The translations under genes were made by a program, and so were the position numbers. From NCBI RefSeq assembly GCF_000412675.1, contig NC_021505.1, forward strand, positions 4,830,501 through 4,894,500: a stretch of DNA of 64,000 nt, in the 5' to 3' direction. This DNA comes from Pseudomonas putida NBRC 14164 (GTDB taxonomy: Bacteria; Pseudomonadota; Gammaproteobacteria; Pseudomonadales; Pseudomonadaceae). Below are positions 8,492 through 15,426 of the stretch, one piece after another. The notes beneath the pieces were generated by a model that did not search any database, had not been told where the DNA came from, and saw only the letters and a program-made list of their open reading frames with translations. Every line of letters starts with the position of its first letter. The stretch's first letter is position 1.

Positions 8492-10152
8492 GAGGCCAAC
8501 TGCCGTGGGTGCCACCCCGGGTGCCCCTGCACGTAACGCACTTCGGGCAGTTGGAGCGGCGCCAGTTGCCAGTCGCCAGGTTGGCGGGCGAGCCAGGCTT
8601 CGACCCGTTGCCACAGGGGTTCGCCAGCCTGGCTTTCAAACTGCAGGCCGAAGGTGCGGCACAGGCCCTGCATCGGCTCCAGCCCAGTGATGCGCTTGCC
8701 TTGCGGACTGTAGCTGACACCCCAGGCCTGGCCCTGCCAGCGCGGCAGGTCCTGGCTGTTGTCGAGCAGCAGCGGATCGCCGAACAGCTGCTCTGCAGCG
8801 TTCTCCAGCACTTGTTCCACCTGCCGGGCCGGCGCTTCGACCACCGGTGCCGGGTAGCCACCGGTGAGGCTGATCAGGTGTTCACGTGTGATCGAAGCAC
8901 CTGTGGGCAGCGGGTAGTCGTAACGCAGGCCCGGCAACAGCACGGGCATGCCGTTGTCATCGGCCAAGGCCTGATGCAGCAGGCGGTCCCAGCTGCCGCC
9001 ACGGGTATCACGGCGCCACAAGGCCTGTGGCGCGCGGGCCAGCGGCTGGTCGAGCCACGCCGCGTGGCCGGCACGTTGCTGGTGCAGCTGTGCCTGCAAT
9101 GCCCCGACACGCAGCTGCGCGGCTGGCGCCAGTTGCTGTGCAAAGGCCGGGAAGAAACGCCCGTCGAACTGCCACAGCCCGGCCACGCGCTGGCAGCGCA
9201 GGCGGAAGGCACCGCTGCCCCGGCAACCGGCAAACAGCACCGGCACACGCCGACCATTGGCCTGGGTTACCTCGACGGGCGCCGGCCACAGGTCCTGGCC
9301 ACGGGCGCACAACAGCACATCGATTTGCGGAACCCTCTCGGCAAGCCACAGCCCGGGGCCGGTGCCGACATCGGCCATGGCCACCACCAGGTCGGCCTCG
9401 CGCCGGGCCTGCTCGAACACCGGCTGCAGCGACTGGTACCACAGTTTGAGGGAAGCTTTCTGGTCCTGGGCATAGGGGTCGCTCACGCCGACCACGGCAA
9501 TCCGTGCGCCGCCGCGCTCGAAGACGTGCAAGGCTTCAAGGCCCAGGGCTTTGCGTTGCGCGTCCGCCAGGCCTGCGCCGAGGGTAACGGCGCCAGCCTG
9601 GCGATACAGCCCGGTACTGCGTTGTGGCCACAGCACACGCTCGTCACTGCTGACCCGCGCTTCGGTGCCCAGCAGTTGGCTGCCCTGCACCCCGCTTTCG
9701 CCTTGGGTCAGGTAGGCCAGGCCACTGCCGTTCCAGCCTTGGCCATTCTCCAGGGTCAGGCTATTGCCTGCGCCGGCCTCGCCGCGCAGTTGCTCCAGCA
9801 GCGCCGCCAGCACCGCATAGCCGCCCAGCTGCGCGGCGGCTGCCTGGCTGGCATCGAGCAGCGGTGCCAGTTGCGGGTAGGCAAGGCTGGCGCTGCTGCC
9901 GGTCATCCACGGCGCGCGGCCCAAGTGGCTGACCGGCCCCAGGCGGGTCGCTGGCACCACGGCCTGGCCGGGTTGGCGGGCATCGAGCGTATCGGCCACG
10001 TACAACAGGTCGAGCCGGGCGTTGCCGCCCTGCTGCCCAGGGAAGGCAGAACAGGCGCCGAGCAGCGGTGCCAATGCCCCGACACCCATCCAGCCGATCA
10101 CTTCGCGCCTGTGCACACTGCTCGCCATCGCACCCGCCGTCCTTTTCCACAT
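8488..10152 (-). CDS. SoxB/5'-nucleotidase-like protein with lost metal ligands; Tat lipoprotein signal
   Basis: Up to 554 residues. The N-terminus has a twin-arginine motif (HRREVIGWMG), a hydrophobic stretch and a lipobox (LLGAC, Cys34), so a Tat-exported lipoprotein or cleaved Tat substrate is likely. The ATG at 10128 (MASSVHRRE) has an AGGA 11 bases upstream and gives a more typical signal; it may be the true start. The rest follows the SoxB/UshA calcineurin-like layout: VADTLD (54-57), GQGWNGSG (137-144), MADVG (259-263), CARGQD (282-287), then a SoxB-like C-terminal domain (ISLTGGYP, VLENAAEQLFGDP, WGVSYSPQGKRITGL). The usual metal ligands in DxH, GDTWQG, LSHNG and GGHTHD are mostly replaced (L56, Q138, no His near 260 or 284). 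It is first in the T2SS operon, behind a Pho-box-like site. Function unknown; pseudoenzyme, structural partner or secreted substrate are possible. Confidence 0.85.
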   Translation of the reverse strand: MWKRTAGAMASSVHRREVIGWMGVGALAPLLGACSAFPGQQGGNARLDLLYVADTLDARQPGQAVVPATRLGPVSHLGRAPWMTGSSASLAYPQLAPLLDASQAAAAQLGGYAVLAALLEQLRGEAGAGNSLTLENGQGWNGSGLAYLTQGESGVQGSQLLGTEARVSSDERVLWPQRSTGLYRQAGAVTLGAGLADAQRKALGLEALHVFERGGARIAVVGVSDPYAQDQKASLKLWYQSLQPVFEQARREADLVVAMADVGTGPGLWLAERVPQIDVLLCARGQDLWPAPVEVTQANGRRVPVLFAGCRGSGAFRLRCQRVAGLWQFDGRFFPAFAQQLAPAAQLRVGALQAQLHQQRAGHAAWLDQPLARAPQALWRRDTRGGSWDRLLHQALADDNGMPVLLPGLRYDYPLPTGASITREHLISLTGGYPAPVVEAPARQVEQVLENAAEQLFGDPLLLDNSQDLPRWQGQAWGVSYSPQGKRITGLEPMQGLCRTFGLQFESQAGEPLWQRVEAWLARQPGDWQLAPLQLPEVRYVQGHPGWHPRQLAS

Positions 10153-10184
10153 TCATTCAGGGCCCCGGATGTTGCGGCGTTGGC

Positions 10185-10213
10185 ATTACAGTTTGATGGC
10201 AGAAATCCGACAG
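10185..10213 (-). promoter_or_regulatory. Pho-box-like tandem repeat upstream of the T2SS operon
   Basis: On the minus strand three 7-mers occur at exact 11-base spacing: CTGTCGG, CTGCCAT, CTGTAAT, with A/T-rich 4-base spacers ATTT and CAAA. They match the PhoB half-site CTGTCAT at 5, 6 and 6 of 7 positions. The orientation is toward the SoxB-like gene and the gsp genes, 33 bases upstream of its first ATG. A CAACAT lies about 10 bases after the last repeat as a possible -10. Confidence 0.6.
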
Positions 10214-10279
10214 ACATTCCAAATTGATCTGTCAGAGGACCTTCTAAGAGCGAGGCGTTTTAAAAACCCCTTAACATTT

Positions 10280-10345
10280 CTGCCAATCAATCATCATATT
10301 TCCTCACTAAAGTCGCGGGTTCCTCTAACTCAGCCATTACAAGGA
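10280..10345 (+). promoter_or_regulatory. Weak Pho-like half-sites, -10 and ribosome binding site of phoX
   Basis: CTGCCAA (10280) and TCATCAT (10291) are 11 bases apart and match CTGTCAT only partly (5 and 4 of 7). TAAAGT (10308) follows at about 10 bases as a possible -10. AAGGA (10341-10345) is a clear ribosome binding site for the ATG at 10353. A lone CTGTCAG also occurs at 10229. The binding-site call is tentative; the ribosome binding site is firm. Confidence 0.35.
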
Positions 10346-10352
10346 CACCCTG

Positions 10353-12428
10353 ATGAGTCGAGATACCGGCGACAACCTGGACCGGAACCACAGCGCCAAC
10401 ATGCCGATGGCCAACGTCATGGACGCCTACCTCAGCCGCCGCAGCGTGATGCGCGGCAGCCTGGGCGCCGCCATCGCCATGATTGCCGGTACTGGCCTGA
10501 CAGGCTGCTTCGACGGTGGTGGTTCCGATCACGATGATCCGGTCACCGAGCCACCGGTGACCGAACCGCCTGTGACTGAGCCGGAGGTGCCAAAACTGGC
10601 ACTGGGCTTCCAGTCCATCCCGGGCTCGCGCACCGACGCCTGTGTGGTTGCCGCCGGTTACAGCGCCTACGTGCTGGCGCCGTGGGGCACGCCGCTGAAC
10701 AGCAACGGCAACCCATGGAAGTCCGACGGCAGCAACACCTCGACCGACCAGGCCAACGCCATGGGCATGCACCATGACGGCATGCACTTCTTCCCTATCA
10801 ACGGCAGTTCGGAAGACGGCCTGCTGGCGATCAACTTCGAATACATCGACACCGCCGCCCTGCACCCGGCCGGCCCGACCACCGATGTCAACGGCAAGCG
10901 CCCGGTCGAGGAAGTGCGCAAGGAAATCAACGCCCACGGGGCTGGCGTGGTGCGCCTGAAGAAAGTCAGCGGCCGCTGGCAGGTGGTCGACAACGACCCG
11001 CTGAACCGCCGCTTCACCACAGCGTCGCGCATGGAAATCACCGGCCCGCTGCGCGGCACCGACCACGTCAAGACCAAATACTCCACCGCCGGTACCCACT
11101 GCCGTGGCACCAACAACAACTGCGGCAACGGTTACACCCCGTGGGGCACCTACCTGACCTGTGAAGAGAACTGGCCGGGCATCTTCGTCAACAAGGGCAC
11201 CCGCCCCGAAGACCAGCGCCGTATTGGCGTGGGCACCTCCAGCGGCCAGTACAAGTGGGAAAGCGCTGCCGGTGACAGCACCGAAGTGGCCGACGAGTTC
11301 GCCCGTTTCGACGTCACCATCAAGGGCGCCAGCGCGACCGACGACTACCGCAACGAAGCCAGCACCTACGGTTACATCGTCGAGATCGACCCGTACAACA
11401 GCAGCACCCTGGCCACCAAGCGCACCGCGCTGGGCCGCTTCCGCCACGAGGGCTGCGCCCCAGGCCTGCCAGTCCCCGGCAAGCCGCTGGTGTGGTACAT
11501 GGGTGACGACTCGAACAACGAGTACCTGTACAAGTGGGTGTCCACCGCTGTGTGGGATGCCGCCGATGCCAACCCGGCCGACCGCCTGGCCACCGGCGCC
11601 AAGTACCTGGACCAGGGCAAGCTCTATGTGGCGCGCTTCAATGCCGATGGCACCGGCGTATGGCTGCTGCTGGACATGGCCACCGCCACCACAGCTGGCA
11701 GCACCCTGGGTGCGCTGTATGGTGACCTGCCAGGCATCATCCTCAACACCCGTGGGGCTGGCGATGCCGTGGGCGCAACGCCGATGGACCGCCCGGAATG
11801 GACGACGGTCAACCCGCTGAACGGCGACGTGTACCTGACCCTGACCAACAACAGCGCGCGCACCCCGGAAAAGGTCGACGCGGCCAACCCGCGCGGCCCG
11901 AACCGCCACGGCCACATCATTCGCTGGCACGACAGCGACGACCAGTTGAGCTTCAACTGGGACATCTTCGTGTTCGGCGCAAACGCCGCCGGTACTGCCG
12001 ACATCAACCGTTCCGGCCTGACCGAACTGAACCAGTTCGCAGGCCCCGACGGCATGAGCTTCGATAGCCGTGGCGTGCTGTGGTTCGAGACCGACAACGG
12101 CGAGAGTACCCTCACCGATTACACCAACGACCAGTTGCTGGCAGTGATCCCTACCGACCTTGTGGACGCTACCGGCAAGCAAGTGCCGGTGAACGCACAG
12201 AACCAGGTGGACCTGCGCCGCTTCTTTGTTGGGCCGAATGAGTGCGAAGTGACCGGGATTGCCTTTACCCCGGACAACAAGACCTTGTTCGTCAACATTC
12301 AGCACCCCGGGAACTGGCCGTATACCGACAAGGCGACCGATGCTACTCCAGCTGGGGCCAAGGTAAGGCCGCGGGCTTCGACGGTGGTGATTCAACGCAA
12401 TGATGGCGGGGAAATCGGGACTGCCTGA
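10353..12428 (+). CDS. phoX: PhoX-family (DUF839) alkaline phosphatase
   Basis: 691 residues. The N-terminus carries a twin-arginine signal (YLSRRSVMRGS) followed by a hydrophobic stretch that ends in LTGC, so a lipoprotein is also possible. A low-complexity linker follows with PVTEP repeated three times. The rest is a PhoX/DUF839 beta-propeller: HHDGMHFFPI, NFEYID, WGTYLTCEENWPG, GYIVEIDPY, RFRHEGC, PDGMSFDSRGVLWFETD, PNECEVTGIAFTPDNKTLFVNIQHPG. These contain the acidic and Cys residues that hold the Fe/Ca cluster in the family. It hydrolyses phosphate esters outside the cytoplasm. It is divergent from the T2SS operon and near tatABC, so Tat export to the periplasm and then T2SS release is the natural route. 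From memory, a P. putida Xcp-dependent phosphatase called UxpB is encoded next to the T2SS genes and may be this protein. Confidence 0.93.
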   Translation: MSRDTGDNLDRNHSANMPMANVMDAYLSRRSVMRGSLGAAIAMIAGTGLTGCFDGGGSDHDDPVTEPPVTEPPVTEPEVPKLALGFQSIPGSRTDACVVAAGYSAYVLAPWGTPLNSNGNPWKSDGSNTSTDQANAMGMHHDGMHFFPINGSSEDGLLAINFEYIDTAALHPAGPTTDVNGKRPVEEVRKEINAHGAGVVRLKKVSGRWQVVDNDPLNRRFTTASRMEITGPLRGTDHVKTKYSTAGTHCRGTNNNCGNGYTPWGTYLTCEENWPGIFVNKGTRPEDQRRIGVGTSSGQYKWESAAGDSTEVADEFARFDVTIKGASATDDYRNEASTYGYIVEIDPYNSSTLATKRTALGRFRHEGCAPGLPVPGKPLVWYMGDDSNNEYLYKWVSTAVWDAADANPADRLATGAKYLDQGKLYVARFNADGTGVWLLLDMATATTAGSTLGALYGDLPGIILNTRGAGDAVGATPMDRPEWTTVNPLNGDVYLTLTNNSARTPEKVDAANPRGPNRHGHIIRWHDSDDQLSFNWDIFVFGANAAGTADINRSGLTELNQFAGPDGMSFDSRGVLWFETDNGESTLTDYTNDQLLAVIPTDLVDATGKQVPVNAQNQVDLRRFFVGPNECEVTGIAFTPDNKTLFVNIQHPGNWPYTDKATDATPAGAKVRPRASTVVIQRNDGGEIGTA

Positions 12429-12443
12429 TCGAGCTGTTTCCGG

Positions 12444-12463
12444 GGGCCGCTTTGCGGCCCTTT
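12444..12463 (+). terminator. Terminator-like hairpin after phoX
   Basis: GGGCCGC, three-base loop, GCGGCCC, then TTT, starting 16 bases after the phoX stop. It joins directly onto the REP pair that follows. Confidence 0.6.
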
Positions 12464-12588
12464 CGCCGGCAAGCCAGCTCCCACAGGGATATCACAGGCC
12501 ATGAATGCCTTTTCCTGCGGGAGCCAGCGGATACACAGCCTCTGAATATCGTGGTTTCCTGTGGGAGCTGGCTTGCCGGCGAAAGGGC
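12461..12588. repeat. REP pair (GCCGGCAAGCCAGCTCCCAC subfamily)
   Basis: Two inverted copies of TTTCGCCGGCAAGCCAGCTC flank about 60 bases, with a third, partial copy (CTGCGGGAGCCAGCGG) in the middle. It fills the gap between the convergent phoX and gspK genes. Same subfamily as the pair at 15.0 kb. Confidence 0.9.
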
Positions 12589-12616
12589 TGCACAGCAGCC
12601 CCGACAATCTCAAGCC

Positions 12617-13582
12617 CTACCAGGCCATGGGCTCCCGGCTACGCACCCGCACTTGCTGCGCCGGCACCCGGGCATGCCATTGCACCACCCCCAGCGCTTC
12701 CACCTGGAATTCGCTGCGTATCGCCCGCCCCTCTTCCTCGAACGACAACTGCAACAGGAAATACCCGCTGTTCAGCAGCAACCCTTCGCTCAGCCGTTCG
12801 AACGTTTCGTCATCCACCGCCCCCAGCGCCTGGCGCAACGCGGCCGCATCCACGTACCCCGACGCCGGCCGCCCGCTGATGATGCGGCTGAGCAACGACC
12901 GCGAATAGCGCCCTTCGTACAGCGCCTCCAGTAACGGAAGATGCTCCAGCCCAAGCGCATTGGCGTTCAGGCGCCAGCCGGTGACCTGGGGCAAGGCGCA
13001 GAGCATCGGGTAACGAGCCTGGCGAGCGGAGTCCGACTCCAGCAGCAGGTTCAGCTCGCTGGTGTCGAGCATCGGCTGGTTGGCCGCCAGGCGCGGCGGT
13101 TGTTGGCGCAGGTACTGGGCGCTTTCGGCGCCCTGCAGGCGGGTGTCGCTGTCGGCGTCGAGCCAGTCGGCCAGCGCATCGACCAGGCGCTCGGCAGCCA
13201 TGTCGTCGCCCAGCAGGTAGCGCAACTGGCGTTCGGCACGCTCGCCATCGGCGCCCAGCAGCGCATTGACGTTGAAGCAGGTGTGCTGGTCGCGCACCCG
13301 CAGTTGCGCGTGACCGGCGCCAAAATCGTAGTTCAGCGGCTGCCCACGCAAGGCCTGCCAAAACAGCGGGCTAAGCCGCCAGGCGGGGTCGCGCAGGGCC
13401 TGCCCGGCATAGGCCAGGCCAGCCTGCTCCATGGCCCGCGCCTGCACCCGCTGGTGCAGCAGGCGCACTTCATCCACCTGGCGCCGGCCATCTTCCACCA
13501 GCCAGGCCATGCCCGCCGCCAGCATTGCCAACACCACCATCACCATCAGCAGGGCCGCACCCTGCTGTTGCCTGCCACCCAT
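12617..13582 (-). CDS. gspK: Minor pseudopilin GspK, separated from the operon
   Basis: 321 residues from the ATG on 13580-13582 (MGGRQQQG/AALLMVMVVLAML). The N-terminal helix and Gly -1 fit a pseudopilin, and Glu at +5 is absent, as is normal for GspK, the tip subunit. The large alpha-helical domain typical of GspK follows (FNVNALLGADGERAERQLRYLL, LVDALADWLDADSDTRLQGAESAQYL, and NQPMLDTSELNLLLESD). An in-frame extension to 13669 has no pseudopilin features. It is the only gsp gene outside the main operon, convergent with phoX and divergent from tatA. The missing K slot between gspJ and gspL suggests this is the same system's K, moved by rearrangement. Confidence 0.92.
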   Translation of the reverse strand: MGGRQQQGAALLMVMVVLAMLAAGMAWLVEDGRRQVDEVRLLHQRVQARAMEQAGLAYAGQALRDPAWRLSPLFWQALRGQPLNYDFGAGHAQLRVRDQHTCFNVNALLGADGERAERQLRYLLGDDMAAERLVDALADWLDADSDTRLQGAESAQYLRQQPPRLAANQPMLDTSELNLLLESDSARQARYPMLCALPQVTGWRLNANALGLEHLPLLEALYEGRYSRSLLSRIISGRPASGYVDAAALRQALGAVDDETFERLSEGLLLNSGYFLLQLSFEEEGRAIRSEFQVEALGVVQWHARVPAQQVRVRSREPMAW

Positions 13583-13656
13583 CCGTGCGTGCCTCGCTCG
13601 TGGAAGAAAGACGCCAGTGAACACGCGGCGTGTTGCAGGTAGATGGCAATGCCCGC

Positions 13657-13674
13657 TCGTCATGTGCACGTCAT
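13657..13674 (+). promoter_or_regulatory. Possible Pho-like direct repeat upstream of tatA
   Basis: TCGTCAT and ACGTCAT occur 11 bases apart, in the orientation of tatA. Each matches the PhoB half-site CTGTCAT at 5 of 7 positions (GTCAT). No good -10 is visible. Suggestive only because the spacing is exact and the neighbouring T2SS operon has a better match. Confidence 0.3.
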
Positions 13675-13727
13675 CTACACGAGGCAGGATTGCCGTTCCT
13701 TTTCATGACCTTACAGGAGTGGTCGCA

Positions 13728-13961
13728 ATGGGTGGCATTGGAATCTGGCAACTGGTGATCGTACTGCTGATCGTATTTCTGCTGTTTGGTACCAAGCGCC
13801 TCAAGGGCCTTGGTAGCGATGTGGGCGAGGCGATCCAGGGTTTTCGCAAGTCCATGGGCGGCGACGCTGACGCCAACGCACCTGGCCAGGCGCAGGTTCA
13901 GCAACAGGCCCCACTGACCGGCCAGGCCACGCAGCAGCCTCAAGCGGACCGTCAGGCCTGA
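13728..13961 (+). CDS. tatA: Twin-arginine translocase subunit TatA (second set)
   Basis: 77 residues; CAGGAG lies 8 bases upstream of the ATG. N-terminal membrane helix (IGIWQLVIVLLIVFLLFG), the FGTKRL hinge, and an amphipathic helix (LGSDVGEAIQGFRKSM), then a Gln-rich tail. It forms the pore part of the Tat export system for folded proteins with RR signals. Its stop overlaps the tatB start by one base (TGATG). Because it sits beside two predicted Tat substrates and a T2SS, it probably serves these. Confidence 0.95.
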   Translation: MGGIGIWQLVIVLLIVFLLFGTKRLKGLGSDVGEAIQGFRKSMGGDADANAPGQAQVQQQAPLTGQATQQPQADRQA

Positions 13962-14251
13962 TGTTCGAGGTAGGCTTCAGCGAGCTGCTGCTGGTTGGCG
14001 TCGTCGCGCTGCTGGTGTTGGGCCCGGAGCGCCTGCCGGTGGCAGCGCGCACCCTTGGCCGCGGCCTGGGCCAGGCGCGCCGGGCCATGCATGCCTTGCG
14101 CACGCAGGTAGAGCGCGAGATCGAGTTGCCCGACCTCGACAGCGCCCCCTTGCAGCGCCTGGAACAGGAGATCCGCCAAGGCATCAGCCTGAACACGGAG
14201 CCGGCCAATGACGCGGCCACCGTCACGCTGCCCAAGGAAAACGCCTCATGA
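13961..14251 (+). CDS. tatB: Twin-arginine translocase subunit TatB
   Basis: 96 residues. Starts MFEVGFSELLLVGVVALLVLGPERLP, with the Glu in the membrane helix and the GPERLP hinge that mark TatB, then an amphipathic helix (AARTLGRGLGQARRAMHALRTQVEREIE). TatB makes the receptor complex with TatC. It is shorter than E. coli TatB (171). It overlaps tatC by 4 bases (ATGA). Confidence 0.95.
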   Translation: MFEVGFSELLLVGVVALLVLGPERLPVAARTLGRGLGQARRAMHALRTQVEREIELPDLDSAPLQRLEQEIRQGISLNTEPANDAATVTLPKENAS

Positions 14252-15006
14252 GTATTGCGATGGACCCGGCGGCCGGCATGCCGCTGACCGAACACCTGCG
14301 CGACCTGCGCAAACGCCTGGTGCGTTGCCTGGCGCTGGTAGCAGTGGTGTTCGCCGGCCTGTTCCCTTTCGCCCAGACGCTGTACACGCTCATATCCGAG
14401 CCGCTGCGGCGCTTTTTGCCGGAAGGCGCGAGCATGATCGCCACCAGCGTCACCTCGCCGTTCTTGACACCCTTCAAGCTGACCGCAATGTGCGCACTGT
14501 TCGTGGCTATGCCGCTACTGCTGCACCAGGCCTGGGGTTTTCTGGCGCCGGGGCTGTACCGCCGAGAGCGGCGCATTGCCTTGCCGCTGCTGGTGTCGAG
14601 CATCGTGTTGTTCTATGCCGGCATGGCGTTCGCGTTCTTTCTGGTGTTCCCGATGATGTTCGGCTTTTTTGCCAGCGTAACGCCGGACGGCGTGGCGATG
14701 ATGACCGATATCAGCCAGTACCTGGACTTCATCCTGGCGCTGTTCCTGGCGTTCGGGCTGGCGTTCGAGATCCCGGTGGCGACGTTCATCGTGGTCTGGG
14801 TGGGGTTGGCAGATGTAGCCACACTGAGGCGCAGCAGGCCCTACGTGATCGTCGGGTGCTTTGTGGTGGGGATGATCCTGACGCCGCCGGATGTGTTTTC
14901 GCAGACGATGCTGGCGGTGCCGATGTGGGTGCTGTTCGAGGTGGGGTTGCTGGCTTGTGGAATGTTGAAGCAGCCTGAGCAAGGCAAGGAGATTGTGGCT
15001 GGCTGA
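14248..15006 (+). CDS. tatC: Twin-arginine translocase subunit TatC
   Basis: 252 residues with six predicted membrane helices. Conserved N-terminus MPLTEHLRDLRKRLVR, then the periplasmic loop (FLTPFKLTAMCALFVAMPLLLHQAWGFLAPGLYRRERR), FFLVFPMMFGFF, and a C-terminal stretch (FGLAFEIPVATFIVVWVGL ... RPYVIVGCFVVGMILTPPDVFSQTMLAVPMWVLFEVGLL) characteristic of TatC. It binds the RR signal peptide. Last gene of the tatABC operon, followed by a REP pair. Confidence 0.97.
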   Translation: MSIAMDPAAGMPLTEHLRDLRKRLVRCLALVAVVFAGLFPFAQTLYTLISEPLRRFLPEGASMIATSVTSPFLTPFKLTAMCALFVAMPLLLHQAWGFLAPGLYRRERRIALPLLVSSIVLFYAGMAFAFFLVFPMMFGFFASVTPDGVAMMTDISQYLDFILALFLAFGLAFEIPVATFIVVWVGLADVATLRRSRPYVIVGCFVVGMILTPPDVFSQTMLAVPMWVLFEVGLLACGMLKQPEQGKEIVAG

Positions 15007-15010
15007 CAGT

Positions 15011-15100
15011 GCCCTATCGCCGGCAAGCCAGCTCCCACAGGGATATCACAGTGTCTGATATGGGTGTTATCCCTGTGGGAGCTGGCTTGCCGGCGATGGC
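15011..15100. repeat. REP pair (GCCGGCAAGCCAGCTCCCAC subfamily)
   Basis: Inverted copies of ATCGCCGGCAAGCCAGCTCC 35-40 bases apart, in the gap between the convergent tatC and YqfO-like genes. Could act as a bidirectional transcription end. Confidence 0.92.
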
Positions 15101-15111
15101 CTTGATGCGGT

Positions 15112-15423
15112 CTAGAACTCGGCGAGCCGCCAGACCTCATAGGCTGGCGTCTCGTACGGGTGGCTTTGCCTGAGCGCTGCGACGACCTGGGTAATCAGGT
15201 CGTCAGCCACCACCAGCTCCACCTTCCACTCCTCCACCACCTCGACCTGGCCGGTTTGCCCGAGGTACGGCTGGCTGCCGTCCAACGGGCGGAACTGGCC
15301 CTGGCCCAGGGTTTGCCAGGCACAGTGGTCATAGTCACCGATGCGCCCGCCACCCGCAGCGAACACAGCGGCCTTGACCACTTCGACGTGGCTGGCGGGG
15401 ACGAAGAAGGCGAGCTTGTACAC
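15112..15423 (-). CDS. YqfO/NIF3-associated domain protein
   Basis: 103 residues starting from a GTG on 15421-15423, three bases after the purL stop. It matches the small CutA1-like YqfO domain that is inserted in some NIF3 proteins and occurs alone in proteobacteria: MYKLAFFVPASHVEVVKAAVFAAGGGRIGDYDHCAWQTLGQGQFRPLDGSQP near the start and SHPYETPAYEVWRL near the end. The role is not established; members are thought to form trimers or hexamers. Probably cotranscribed with purL. Confidence 0.8.
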   Translation of the reverse strand: MYKLAFFVPASHVEVVKAAVFAAGGGRIGDYDHCAWQTLGQGQFRPLDGSQPYLGQTGQVEVVEEWKVELVVADDLITQVVAALRQSHPYETPAYEVWRLAEF

Positions 15424-15426
15424 GCC

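Noticed and set aside
10287..12395. 702-codon open frame opposite phoX
   Set aside because: Shadow of phoX; no recognisable domains and no ribosome binding site.
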